The position numbers and the translations under genes are program-made. DNA of 28,553 nucleotides from JBBTIS01 sp038059855 (GTDB lineage: Bacteria; Elusimicrobiota; Elusimicrobia; JACQPE01): positions 1-28,553 of the forward strand of contig CAYHKQ010000023.1 of the NCBI GenBank assembly GCA_964357255.1, in the 5' to 3' direction. Positions 1-8,161 of this stretch are shown here, piece after piece. The notes beneath the pieces are model-generated. The model made no database searches. It was not told the DNA's origin and worked only from the letters and a program-made list of their open reading frames with translations. Numbering within the stretch: the first letter of the stretch is position 1; every line of letters begins with the position of its first letter.

Positions 1-87
1 AGGGCGGCAGGAATTATTTTGTTTGGGTGTTATTAAAGGGCAACAAGTCTAATGAGTGACATAGCCCCATAATAGCCTTTCACAAAA

Positions 88-113
88 CTAACCCAACTGC
101 TATGTGAATGTCA
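88..113 (+). repeat. Left arm of 26-bp inverted repeat
   Basis: This arm begins CTAACCCAACTG and is the exact reverse complement of 868-893. Pairing stops abruptly on both sides (87/894 and 114/867 mismatch), which gives sharp boundaries. It contains the apparent ATG (108) of the truncated transposase frame. Confidence 0.9.
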
Positions 114-752
114 TGCTATTGCGCCCAAGAGCAGGAACTAAAACGCTACATCGGCTTTTTGACCACAATCCCCGGCATTGGCTGGATCACAGCCAGCCAC
201 CTTCTGGCTAGAATCGGCGATCCCAAAAATATTCAAAACGTCCGTCAATTGGGCTGTTTCCTTGGTTTGACCCAAAGGGGGGATTCCACGGGAGACAACG
301 TCCATAGAGGCTCCGTCACCCGCTATGGGGACATCCGTCTGAGGAATAAACTGGTTCAGGCAGCCTGGTCTGCCATCCGCAAAGACCCTGAGCTTCAAGA
401 ATTTTACCAGCGCATCTACCAAAGGCAACCCAAGGAGAAAGCGGCTAAAATTGCCATTGTTGCCGTTGCCCGCAAAATGACAACGCGCATTTACGCTGTC
501 TTGCATCAAGAAAGAAATTACGAGATTCGTCATCAGATTTCCTCTGACCCTTTAACCCAAGAGGAGACTATTCGCCCCAGGGAACGACTCGAGACCCAAC
601 AGAACCAGGAGAATCTAGATTCTCCTGATGATTCGACCGGAAGACAGATATCCCGGGGCATTTTATCCCAGGCTAACTTTGGGCGGTTGGCCCAACAAGA
701 ATTAACAAAGCCTGGGAACGCCTTAGAAGGGACGCATCTAAAAAGAGTGTGA
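108..752 (+). pseudogene. IS110/IS116/IS902-family transposase, C-terminal half only
   Basis: The translation contains the Transposase_20 domain of IS110-family enzymes. A helix-hairpin-helix-like segment (TIPGIGWITASHLLARIGD, about residues 20-38) is followed by the family signature around GLTQRGDSTGDNVHRGS with the conserved serine, and then RLRNKLVQAAW. The N-terminal DEDD half (about 150-200 residues in intact enzymes) is absent; the frame is stopped immediately upstream at 105-107. Residues after about 145 are polar and do not resemble the family. The product would not be an active recombinase. Confidence 0.8.
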
Positions 753-867
753 GAGACGCTGATCTCTGCCACGGATTGCAGTAAGTCAGTCTTGAGGTTA
801 AAAGTCGGATGAAGAAATGAAATGAAAAAAAGGAGGAAAACTACAGAGGGTCATTGATTGGCACGAT

Positions 868-893
868 TGACATTCACATAGCAGTTGGGTTAG
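868..893 (-). repeat. Right arm of 26-bp inverted repeat
   Basis: This is the exact reverse complement of 88-113. It sits 115 bases after the transposase stop and 83 bases before the end of the convergent flavoprotein gene. The intervening 753-867 has no convincing gene; it contains an isolated ribosome-binding-like AAAGGAGG near 829-836. Confidence 0.9.
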
Positions 894-976
894 CGACATG
901 CTGGTTTCGATTATTTTGGACCGATGGGAAAAGGGCCCGCTCAAAGCCCCCGCCTTATGGCACATCAAGTCCGCCG

Positions 977-2203
977 TTAAAGTGATGGAAACCGCGTTGC
1001 GTGCCCCATAGCCTGGCCCGCCAACCAAGCGGTCGTCCATACGCTTTGGAAATTAAATCCCCCTGTAATCCCGTCAATGTCTAAAATTTCTCCCGCAAAA
1101 TATAACCCGGGGCAAACCCGGCTTTCCATGGTTTTAAAGTCGACTTGATTTAGGCGCACGCCGCCGCAGGTGACGAACTCTTCTTTGAAAACGCCTTTGC
1201 CGGAAATCTCATAAGAACCGTGGCCAAGCTCTTGAGTGAACCGCTTAGCTTGGTTGTTGGAAAGGCTGGCCCACCGCTGGCCCGGCGCAACAGCAACGCT
1301 CGCCAAGCGCTCCCAAAGGCGCCGGGGCAACTCAAAAGGGCCGTGGGCGCTAATGAGCTTTGTTGAATGGCTGACCCGGAAGCTTCCCAGTTGATTTTGA
1401 ATGTCCTCATCGCTCAGGCTTAACCAGTCGATCAAAAGCCGCGCCCGGTAGTTCAGGGTATGGAGAATCCTGGCGCCCCATGCGGACATCTTTAAAACGG
1501 CGGGACCGCTTAATCCCCAATGAGTAATCAGAATCGGGCCGGATTGCTCCAGGGAAGTTCCCTCGATACGCAATCGCGCTTTTTGAGCGGCCGTACCCGC
1601 CAGGCCGCGTAGCCGGCCGTCATCTATGGTGAAAGTAAATAGAGAGGGCACGGGCGGCTCAATGGCGTGCCCCAGCGCCTGCGCCCACTCGTAACCCTGG
1701 CGGCTGCTGCCTGTTGCCAAAAGCAAGCGGTCGCAAAGAATTTTTTCTCCCGAACCCAGGTCAATGGAAAAACCCTTTGCCTCGCCGCGGACGATAGAAA
1801 CAATGCGGGCGTTAAGGCACGTCTTTACCGCGGATTGCCGCGCTGCGCCGGTTAAAACGTCAATAATTGTTTGAGACCGGTCTGTTGCCGGGAAAATCCG
1901 GCCGTCGGGCTCGGTCTTTAAGGCAACCCCGCGTTTTTCAAACCAACTAACGGTGTCTTGAGGTCCAAAACGGTGGTATGGCCCAAGCAATGCTTTGCCT
2001 CCGCGCGGGTAATGTTGCGCGAGAAGTTTCGCGTCGAAGCAGGCATGAGTTACGTTGCAACGGCCTCCCCCAGAAACGCGGACTTTGGCCAGCACGTTTG
2101 GTCCTTTTTCCAGGATGGTAACCCGGCAAGAAGGCTCGGATTCGGCGCAAGCAATCGCGCCGAAAAACCCCCCGGCGCCTCCCCCGACAACGACGATGTT
2201 CAC
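977..2203 (-). CDS. NAD(P)/FAD-dependent oxidoreductase, BaiN/HI0933 family
   Basis: This 408-residue flavoprotein begins at GTG 2203 and opens with the dinucleotide-binding motif VVGGGAGGFFGAI for FAD. Family hallmarks follow in order: VSGGGRCNVTH, GRIFPATDRSQTI, LATGSSRQGYEWAQALGH, THWGLSGPAVLKMSA, and near the C-terminus PGLYFAGEILDIDGITGG. Length matches the family (about 400). Members include E. coli YhiN and clostridial BaiN, a bile-acid-related reductase, but the substrate of most is unknown and none can be assigned here. It lies 12 bases downstream of the GIY-YIG gene on the same strand, so the two are probably cotranscribed. The ribosome-binding site is weak (TAAGG directly before GTG). 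Confidence 0.93.
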   Translation of the reverse strand: MNIVVVGGGAGGFFGAIACAESEPSCRVTILEKGPNVLAKVRVSGGGRCNVTHACFDAKLLAQHYPRGGKALLGPYHRFGPQDTVSWFEKRGVALKTEPDGRIFPATDRSQTIIDVLTGAARQSAVKTCLNARIVSIVRGEAKGFSIDLGSGEKILCDRLLLATGSSRQGYEWAQALGHAIEPPVPSLFTFTIDDGRLRGLAGTAAQKARLRIEGTSLEQSGPILITHWGLSGPAVLKMSAWGARILHTLNYRARLLIDWLSLSDEDIQNQLGSFRVSHSTKLISAHGPFELPRRLWERLASVAVAPGQRWASLSNNQAKRFTQELGHGSYEISGKGVFKEEFVTCGGVRLNQVDFKTMESRVCPGLYFAGEILDIDGITGGFNFQSVWTTAWLAGQAMGHATRFPSL

Positions 2204-2215
2204 CTTAATTTTTGA

Positions 2216-2470
2216 TCAAAGCCCATTTTTTTTCCTGGACCAGCTTTTAATCTCCAGTTCACGCTTGGTTGCCGAGCTTCTATCGGGATGGCGCTCTCGA
2301 TAAACACAGGCTACCGGCAATTTGGCGCGCGTATAGGCACTTGCTTGTCCGCAGGCATGTTCCTTTAGGCGCCTTTTTAAATCGGTGGTGATACCGGCAT
2401 ACAAGGTGCCGTCGCCGCATTTGAGCAGGTAAACAAAGTAAGAAGTTCTCGTTTTTGTTAAAGGCGCCAT
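2216..2470 (-). CDS. GIY-YIG nuclease-superfamily protein (UPF0213/YhbQ type)
   Basis: This small 84-residue single-domain protein has the GIY-YIG core: YFVYLLKCGDGTLYAGITTD near the N-terminus, RRLKEH, YTRAKLPV, then a KRELEIKSWSR helix carrying the conserved glutamate region. It resembles the stand-alone UPF0213 group, whose cellular role is not settled. I chose the ATG at 2470 because homologues begin just before the YVYLL strand; a longer frame reaching 2554 adds 28 residues unlike the family. It is the first gene of a minus-strand pair with the flavoprotein. Confidence 0.88.
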   Translation of the reverse strand: MAPLTKTRTSYFVYLLKCGDGTLYAGITTDLKRRLKEHACGQASAYTRAKLPVACVYRERHPDRSSATKRELEIKSWSRKKNGL

Positions 2471-2601
2471 AAAATTTTCAAGCTGTGATGATTTGCGCAG
2501 ATTAATGATTTTATACAAGTAAACCCATGATTTTTCTAGACCGGCCTTCGCCACATTCTGGTCAAAGATTATTTACACGCTTTTTGATTCCGGGGACACC
2601 T

Positions 2602-2940
2602 CACTTAATTCCACCGGATCGTCTAAAACATGGAAAAACAGCCAAGGAATGTCCACGGGGCCGGATGCCCCGGAGTTTATCGACAGCAGAACGAATGCGC
2701 CGGAAGTTAACCACGAAGCGCGGCCATGCCATTTATGCCGAACGCAAGAAGATCGTGGAGCCGGTGTTCGGCCAGATCAAACAAGGGCGTGGATTCCGGC
2801 AATTTCTTTTGCGTGGCTTGGAGAAGGTCAAGGGGGAATGGTCGCTCGTCTGCACGACGCACAATTTACTGAAGTTGTGGAGAACGTCACAAATCGTTGC
2901 TGGCGGCCCCTCAGGACGGAAACGTTGGGCGTTCGGTTGA
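2602..2940 (+). pseudogene. IS1182-type transposase, C-terminal fragment
   Basis: The open frame contains the C-terminal end of a DDE transposase of the IS1182 type: PPDRLKHG, PRGRMPRSLSTAERMRRKL, and IVEPVFGQIKQGRGFRQFLL with the conserved acidic residue of VEPVFGQIK, then EWSLVCTTHNLLKLWR. The upstream two thirds of the enzyme, including the first two catalytic acids, are missing. The fragment starts abruptly beside the 5' end of the divergent GIY-YIG gene. It is a decayed insertion sequence; no terminal repeat was recognised at either end. Confidence 0.8.
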
Positions 2941-3045
2941 TAAAAATTGAAAAAATAGGCTCCCGCACCCTCTAAAAGACGGCGATAGCGGGGATTTTTA
3001 AATTCTGAAATCTATATTGAACTTATTGAGATCGTTAAAAACCTT

Positions 3046-3162
3046 ATGTTGGACAGGCTCCTAGAGAAGCAGAAGCCTGACGAGGCGGCCATTCTTGAAT
3101 TGATTAAAGCTGAGGAACAAAAGTTGATGGCCGGCGCTTCTTCTGAAATTTGGGACGACTAA
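3046..3162 (+). CDS. Small hypothetical protein upstream of fic
   Basis: A 38-residue frame, rich in Glu and Lys and predicted helical, ends one base before the fic start codon. The open frame extends back without an ATG to just after a TAG at 2986-2988, so it could also be the tail of a longer gene truncated by the neighbouring IS1182 remnant. No good ribosome-binding site precedes ATG 3046. Tight spacing suggests an antitoxin-like partner, but the class I Fic inhibitory motif (S/T)xxxE(G/N) is not obvious and it does not look like mobile mystery protein A. I do not recognise the family. Confidence 0.35.
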   Translation: MLDRLLEKQKPDEAAILELIKAEEQKLMAGASSEIWDD

Positions 3163-3163
3163 A

Positions 3164-3761
3164 ATGAAATTTGAGGTTCCCGAAGGCGCGACGCCGATCT
3201 TGGATGCTTCCGGTCTTATGCCGGAGGGAATTTTGACTTATGCCGATTTATGTACCGCCGAAGCGGAAAATATATTACAGGCAATGGATATCCATTTGAA
3301 ACGACGAAAGAATCCGGGGCGGGCTTGGTTTGCCGAAGATTATATCCGCCGAGTTCATCGCGATATGTTCAAGGATGTCTGGGAATGGGCGGGGCAATAT
3401 CGCAAGGCGCAGACGAATGTCGAGATTCCAACGCACATGATTCGGGAGGAGATTGCCAAACTCTGCCAAGATGTTGCCTCCTGGAATTCCCAAAAAAGCC
3501 CTATGTCTGTTTTGGAGAGGGCGGTCCGCCTACATCACCGTTTTTCATGGGTGCATCCTTTTCCTAACGGTAATGGCCGTCATGCGCGGTTGATGTCAGA
3601 TATTTATTTTCGTTCACACAATCACCCGATTCCTATTTGGCTGAATGAAGACATTTCGGCCGCAGTTCGCGCGTTCCGCTTATCTTAAGGCGATCCGAGA
3701 GGCGGACCATGGGAATTTTGAACCGCTGGTCAGTTTTACCCAGCGTTGTTTACCACGATGA
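3164..3761 (+). pseudogene. Fic-domain protein, mobile mystery protein B type, frameshifted near its end
   Basis: The first frame (3164-3688) encodes 174 residues starting MKFEVPEGATPILDASGL, typical of mobile mystery protein B, with the complete Fic active-site motif HPFPNGNGRHARL at residues 131-143. Fic enzymes usually transfer AMP to target proteins through the motif histidine. The frame then stops early at 3686. In the +1 frame the expected tail appears immediately (AYLKAIREADHGNFEPL, then VSFTQRCLPR and TGA at 3759-3761), so one base has been gained, or two lost, between about 3664 and 3680. The catalytic motif is intact, so a shortened protein could still fold; a sequencing error is also possible. 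The usual upstream partner, mobile mystery protein A, is not present. Confidence 0.8.
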
Positions 3762-3912
3762 TTCATATCCTGTGGTATAAATTTGTGCCAGATTTGTGCC
3801 ATTTCGCCGTCAAAATCGGTGTCTTTGGATGCATGCAAGGCCATGACAGCAATTGCAAGGCTTTTATCGATGGAGAATAGGGGTTTCGAGCGCTTTCTGA
3901 CGGGGTTGGGCT

Positions 3913-4047
3913 AATCCCAATGCCGGTCACTTAAGATAGAGATCGCGTCATTCCGGCGGAAGCCGGAATCCATTCTCCGTCGGAATCTGGACACCGGCTT
4001 TCGCCGGTGTGACGAAAAATATGGCTTAAGTGACCGGCATTGGGGTT
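3913..4047. repeat. REPIN-like hairpin element, copy 1
   Basis: Two short stem-loops of the REP type lie head to head inside a longer inverted repeat. The outer arms are 3913-3935 and 4025-4047, pairing over 23 bases with one mismatch. The inner left unit is ATTCCGGCGGAAGCCGGAAT (loop GGAA) and the inner right unit is ACACCGGCTTTCGCCGGTGT. A second element of the same design is at 18747-18873. The element fills much of the 349-base gap 3762-4110; in the remainder I see only a short direct repeat, TTTGTGCCA, near 3782-3798, and no gene. Confidence 0.8.
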
Positions 4048-4110
4048 AAACCCGCATAGCGGCGTTTTATCATCGGGATTTTCCGGAAAAGGAATTTCAG
4101 ATAATAGGAC

Positions 4111-6369
4111 GTGTTTGATTTTTTTGGATACGTCATTCGTTGGCTTTGGCGTTTGCGTTTAGCGCTCGTGGCGAGCGCCGCCATCGTGGGCGGTTCTTTT
4201 CTACTGCGCCGCGAAATGGCGTCCCTGCCCAATCTTCCGCAAGTCAAATTTTGGGAGCCGGTCACGGGATCCAAGCTTTGGGATCGCCACGGACGTTTGA
4301 TTTTCGAGTACGCGGTCGAAAAGCGAAATTACGTTCCTTTTGGGGAAATTCCATCTTCGCTGGCCAACGCCTTTGTCGCTATTGAGGACGAGCGTTTTTA
4401 CCGGCACTGGGGCATGGACCCAAAGGCCATCGCGCGATCCCTGTGGAGCAATTTTGTCCACGGTCGCATCGTCCAGGGCGGTAGCACGATTACCCAGCAG
4501 TTGGCAAGAAATTTATTTCTGACGCGCGAAAGGAATCTGCGCCGAAAACTTCGGGAACCTTTATTGGCCATTTATCTTGAAACAAATCTTTCCAAAGAGG
4601 AGATTCTGGAGGCGTACCTCAACCAGGTCTATTTGGGTCACGGCGTTTACGGGGTCAGTGAAGGCGCGCGGACTTTTTTCGGCAAAGACATCGGCGCGTT
4701 GAGCGTGCCGGAGGCCGCGATTCTGGCGGCGTTGGTCAAGGCCCCGGCCAATTACTCGCCTTGGAAAAATCCCAAGGCGGCCATGAGCCGCTCCCGCGCG
4801 GTGCTTCGGCGCATGGAGGACCTGGCCTTTATTTCCTCGACCACATTGGCCCAATCTTTGAGTTGCGAGGTGATTCTGACTAGTCGCAGCGTCTCTTTCC
4901 TGCCGCCGGCCTTTGCCCATTTCATCGAGTACGTGCGCCAGGACGTTGAGGAGCGCTATAGCCCCGGCCTGCTTTGGAAGGGTGGGCTCAGAATTGAAAC
5001 CACATTGGATTCGGATTATCAACAAAAGGCCTATGCCGTTATGACCGGGGCCATGGAGCGTTTTGATCAGGCCCGCATTGAATGGGAAACATCCGGAGGC
5101 CGCGTTCAATTTTCCAGCGCCACGTTGAAAATAGAGGGAGCCTTTTTGGCCCTTGAAACCAAAACCGGGGCGGCTCTCGTTTGGCTGGGCGGACGGGATT
5201 TTAAAAGTTCCCAATTTAATCGCGTTTATCAATCCCGGCGCCAGCCGGGGAGCGCGTTTAAGCCCTTCGTTTGGCTGGCGGCGCTCTCCAATGGGGCGAC
5301 GCCGGCGAGCGTGTACGAAGATCTTCCCATCGCTTACACCTATGACGGACGTAATTGGAGGCTGGTGGAAGGCTCCACGGATTTTTATGAGATTTTAAGG
5401 GCCACCTCGTCCTTGGCGCAAGGGATGGCCTGGGTGCCGGAGAATTTTGACGGAAAATATATGGGCCCCATTACTCTGCGGCGCGCCTTGGCGCTTTCGC
5501 GCAATTTGATTTCGATACGTTTGGTGGATCAGGTGGGACCTTTCCAGGTCGTGGAGATGGCCCGGCGCGCCGGGTTTTCCTCGCGTCTAGATCGCGTTCT
5601 TTCCTTGGGCCTGGGAACCAGCGAGGCGACGATTTGGGAGTTGACCGGCGCGTATCAAACGATCGCCAATTTGGGGGTTCATGCCAAGCCTTATGCGGTT
5701 CGCCGTATTATTCAATCTTTAACAGGAGAGGTTTTGGAGGACAATCAGCCCAATCTTTCCGAAGTCCTGCCTTCCGCGTTGACGTATGTTCTAGTCGATA
5801 TGATGAAAAGCGTGGTCACGGAAGGCACGGCCCGTCGGGCCGGCAGGGCGATTCGCCAGCCGATGGCCGGCAAGACTGGAACGACGCAGGACAATAGGGA
5901 TTTGTGGTTCATTGGATTTACGCCCGAGGTTGTGGCGAGCGGCTGGATGGGCTATGACGTCGCCCAGCCGCTTGGAAAAAAAGACGTGACCGGAGGTTCA
6001 ACCGTGCTACCCTGGTGGATTGACGCGGTGGCGCCCATTTTGGCGGGGTATCCTGCGCGGGATTTCGGTCCGCCGCCCGACGGGGTCGTGTTTCAAAAAA
6101 TTTGCGCGTTGAGCGGCCTTTTGGCAAGGGCGCGTTGCCCCAAGACGCGGATGGAGGTGTTTTTAAGGGATAATGCCCCAGCGAGCTTTTGCGAGTTGGC
6201 GGATCACGACAGCGAGATTATCGCGCGGCCCAAGAATCTTGTTCTGCGAGCTACCGGGGAGCCTCTTTTGATGACGCCGCAGACCGAGTCGCCGGGCGTC
6301 GTCGCGCCAGAGGAACAGGGGCAAGAAGTGGAACGCGCGCAAGATCCCGAGGATCAAGAGGAGAATTAA
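4111..6369 (+). CDS. mrcA: Penicillin-binding protein 1A (bifunctional transglycosylase/transpeptidase)
   Basis: This class A PBP polymerises lipid II and cross-links peptidoglycan in the periplasm. It has 752 residues from GTG 4111, with a membrane anchor at about residues 14-34. The GT51 domain shows EDERFYRHWGMD (catalytic E92), QGGSTITQQLARNLFL and the KLREPLLAIYLE segment with E149. The transpeptidase domain has SAFK at 381-384 (nucleophile S381), SRN at 463-465 and KTGTT from 588. The final 50 residues are acidic and Pro/Gln-rich, like the tails of many PBP1A proteins. Enolase starts at the very next base after its stop, implying cotranscription. The ribosome-binding site (AGGAC) is poor and close to the GTG. 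Confidence 0.95.
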   Translation: MFDFFGYVIRWLWRLRLALVASAAIVGGSFLLRREMASLPNLPQVKFWEPVTGSKLWDRHGRLIFEYAVEKRNYVPFGEIPSSLANAFVAIEDERFYRHWGMDPKAIARSLWSNFVHGRIVQGGSTITQQLARNLFLTRERNLRRKLREPLLAIYLETNLSKEEILEAYLNQVYLGHGVYGVSEGARTFFGKDIGALSVPEAAILAALVKAPANYSPWKNPKAAMSRSRAVLRRMEDLAFISSTTLAQSLSCEVILTSRSVSFLPPAFAHFIEYVRQDVEERYSPGLLWKGGLRIETTLDSDYQQKAYAVMTGAMERFDQARIEWETSGGRVQFSSATLKIEGAFLALETKTGAALVWLGGRDFKSSQFNRVYQSRRQPGSAFKPFVWLAALSNGATPASVYEDLPIAYTYDGRNWRLVEGSTDFYEILRATSSLAQGMAWVPENFDGKYMGPITLRRALALSRNLISIRLVDQVGPFQVVEMARRAGFSSRLDRVLSLGLGTSEATIWELTGAYQTIANLGVHAKPYAVRRIIQSLTGEVLEDNQPNLSEVLPSALTYVLVDMMKSVVTEGTARRAGRAIRQPMAGKTGTTQDNRDLWFIGFTPEVVASGWMGYDVAQPLGKKDVTGGSTVLPWWIDAVAPILAGYPARDFGPPPDGVVFQKICALSGLLARARCPKTRMEVFLRDNAPASFCELADHDSEIIARPKNLVLRATGEPLLMTPQTESPGVVAPEEQGQEVERAQDPEDQEEN

Positions 6370-7725
6370 ATGGTAAAAATTGAAAAAATTAAAGCGCGTG
6401 AAATTTTGGATTCGAGGGGCAACCCGACCGTGGAAGTTGAGATTCAAGCCTCCGGAGGAATCTTTGCCAGGGCCTCCGTGCCCTCGGGCGCGTCCAAGGG
6501 TATTCATGAGGCCGTGGAACTCCGCGACGAGGATCCTCATCGCTACGGGGGCCTGGGCGTTACTAAAGTCTGTCGTTTAATTGAGGAGACGATCCAGCCG
6601 TGCTTAAAAGGGAAAGACACGGTTGCTTTGCCGGATTTAGATCAAAGTCTGATCGAACTCGACGGCACGCCGAACAAATCCCGACTCGGAGCCAACGCGA
6701 CGTTGGCGGTGAGCTTGGCCGCGGCCAAGGCTGGGGCCATGGCGCGCGGAGTTCCTTTATACCGGCATTTGGCTGAACTTTACGGAACCAAAAAGTTAAA
6801 AATCCCGACCCCGTTCCTTAATTTTATTAACGGCGGACGCCATGCCAACAATGGCATTAATGTTCAGGAATTTATGGTGTTGCCGGAATCAGCCCCAAGT
6901 TTCAAGGAGGCTTTGCGCCAGGCATCGGAAATTTTTGCCAAGCTTAAGGCCACTCTTGCGGCGAGGAAGGATTCCTGCGCCGTGGGCGACGAGGGGGGTT
7001 TTGCTCCGCTCAAGCTCACCGGGCCTGAGGAGGCAATAGAGCTTTTGCTTCAATCCATTCGCGAAGCGGGCTATGCCAATGGCACGCGGGTTTCTCTCGA
7101 CCTTGCGGCCAGCGAATTCTGTAGCGAACGGGGCTATGAGCTTTGGGCCGGACGCCCGCCGTTGAGCGCCCATGTCATCATTCAGACATTTTCGGCGTGG
7201 TGTTCTAAATATTCATTGGCAAGTCTCGAGGACCCCTTAGACCAGGATGACTGGGGGGCCTGGAGCGAGATGACCAAGGCTCTGGGGCGCCCCGGCGGTC
7301 CCTGGCTCATCGGCGACGATATTTTTGTGACCAATCCCGAGCGCTTAAAACGCGGTCTTAATGAAGGCGTGGCTAACGCCATTTTAATCAAGCCTAATCA
7401 GATCGGCACAATCAGCGAAACCGCCCGCGTCGTGCGGATGGCTAAAGACGCGGGCTATGGCACGGTGGCCTCGCATCGCTCGGGCGAAACCGAGGACCCG
7501 GCCTTAGCCCATGTCGCGGTGGGGATCGGGACCGATGGGATTAAAACAGGCTCGGTCACTCGCAGTGAGCGGCTGGCCAAGTATAATGAGCTTTTGCGAA
7601 TTGAGGAGGAACTGGCCCCTGGCTCCTATTGCGGCGCCCTTCCAAGCGCCTTGGGCATAAACAAAAAGGCCAATGATGCCAATAGCGCGGATGGGAAGAA
7701 ACTCAGCGCCAGTGAAGCGGCATAA
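6370..7725 (+). CDS. eno: Enolase (phosphopyruvate hydratase)
   Basis: This enzyme interconverts 2-phosphoglycerate and phosphoenolpyruvate in glycolysis. It has 451 residues, slightly longer than the usual 420-435 owing to a polar C-terminal tail. Visible hallmarks are AREILDSRGNPTVEVEI at the N-terminus, VPSGASKGIHEAVELRD, NGGRHANNGINVQEFMV, VGDEGGFAP, SLEDPLDQDDW, IGDDIFVTNPE, ILIKPNQIGTISE, and the signature ASHRSGETEDPALAH followed by IKTGSVTRSERLAKYN. A good AAGAGGAG site at 6355-6362 lies inside the end of the PBP gene. It abuts that stop and its own end overlaps the following ftsB-like gene. Confidence 0.96.
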   Translation: MVKIEKIKAREILDSRGNPTVEVEIQASGGIFARASVPSGASKGIHEAVELRDEDPHRYGGLGVTKVCRLIEETIQPCLKGKDTVALPDLDQSLIELDGTPNKSRLGANATLAVSLAAAKAGAMARGVPLYRHLAELYGTKKLKIPTPFLNFINGGRHANNGINVQEFMVLPESAPSFKEALRQASEIFAKLKATLAARKDSCAVGDEGGFAPLKLTGPEEAIELLLQSIREAGYANGTRVSLDLAASEFCSERGYELWAGRPPLSAHVIIQTFSAWCSKYSLASLEDPLDQDDWGAWSEMTKALGRPGGPWLIGDDIFVTNPERLKRGLNEGVANAILIKPNQIGTISETARVVRMAKDAGYGTVASHRSGETEDPALAHVAVGIGTDGIKTGSVTRSERLAKYNELLRIEEELAPGSYCGALPSALGINKKANDANSADGKKLSASEAA

Positions 7726-8011
7726 CTCGCGCGCCAGGTTCTATTTATTGGCCGGCGGCTTAGCGTTGACCTTGGCTGTTTTATGGTCCGGGCGCAATGT
7801 GGCCAAGCTTGCGGACAATTACCGACAGATTCGCCGGTTAAAAAGCACGATCGCGCGGCGCGTGGTCGCCAAAGAACACATGCGGCAGGAGATCGTTCTT
7901 CTCGAAAAAAACGACCCTTCCGCTTTGCGCCGCGTCTGGCGTCAAGAATTCCACGCGCTTTATCCAGGCGAGGTGGAATACCGTTTTAGCAGGGAATTAA
8001 ATATTAGGTAA
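7673..8011 (+). CDS. FtsB/DivIC-family septum formation protein
   Basis: This is a short bitopic membrane protein (112 residues): a basic N-terminus, one transmembrane helix at about residues 23-42, then a coiled coil, ending with SALRRVWRQEFHALYPGEVEYRF, which matches the end of FtsB/DivIC proteins (Arg-Glu near a LG/LYPGE motif). Such proteins bridge FtsL and FtsQ in the divisome. Its position directly after enolase repeats the common eno-ftsB order. Starts at 7673, 7676 or 7691 are all possible; AAGG just upstream favours the first two, giving an overlap of about 50 bases with eno. Confidence 0.82.
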   Translation: MMPIARMGRNSAPVKRHNSRARFYLLAGGLALTLAVLWSGRNVAKLADNYRQIRRLKSTIARRVVAKEHMRQEIVLLEKNDPSALRRVWRQEFHALYPGEVEYRFSRELNIR

Positions 8012-8037
8012 GGGTTCGAATTATCGCAACCCCAATT

Positions 8038-8120
8038 GCCCGGGTGGTGGAATGGCAGACACGCAACACTTAAAATGTTGTGAGCGCAAGCTCATGCCGG
8101 TTCGAGTCCGGCCCTGGGCA
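8038..8120 (+). tRNA. tRNA-Leu (anticodon TAA)
   Basis: The acceptor stem GCCCGGG (8038-8044) pairs with CCTGGGC (8113-8119), followed by discriminator A. The anticodon stem CAACA/TGTTG closes the loop CTTAAAA, giving anticodon TAA. A long variable arm (TGAGC GCAA GCTCA), as in class II tRNAs, and T arm GCCGG-TTCGAGT-CCGGC complete the cloverleaf. CCA is not encoded. Confidence 0.96.
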
Positions 8121-8141
8121 CGCACTTTTTTAGGGAATTCC

Positions 8142-8147
8142 TATAAT
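8142..8147 (+). promoter_or_regulatory. Possible -10 box for tRNA-Arg
   Basis: TATAAT lies 14 bases before the tRNA-Arg gene in the short gap after tRNA-Leu. No clear -35 hexamer is present at the right distance, so it may be an extended or weak promoter, or chance. Confidence 0.3.
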
Positions 8148-8161
8148 TTAGCCGGGATATT

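Larger units (their letters stand above)
88..893 (+). mobile_element. IS110-family element remnant bounded by 26-bp inverted repeats
   Basis: Two perfectly complementary 26-bp arms (88-113 and 868-893) enclose the C-terminal half of an IS110/IS116/IS902-type transposase and about 115 bases of non-coding DNA after its stop. The left arm replaces the N-terminal catalytic (DEDD, RuvC-like) half of the transposase: the reading frame is closed by TGA at 105-107 and reopens at an ATG lying inside the arm. IS1111-type members of the family are known to carry subterminal inverted repeats, so this may be an internally deleted element keeping both ends; that is inference. The first 87 bases of the window hold no gene I can recognise, and no target duplication was seen. 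Confidence 0.6.

Noticed and set aside
898..1011. 37-codon plus-strand frame starting MLVSIILDRWEKGPLK
   Set aside because: It lies mostly antisense to the end of the flavoprotein gene and beyond, has no recognisable relatives or ribosome-binding site, and looks like chance.
4561..5232. 223-residue minus-strand frame opposite the PBP gene
   Set aside because: It is antisense to conserved PBP1A domains and its composition is that of a shadow frame.
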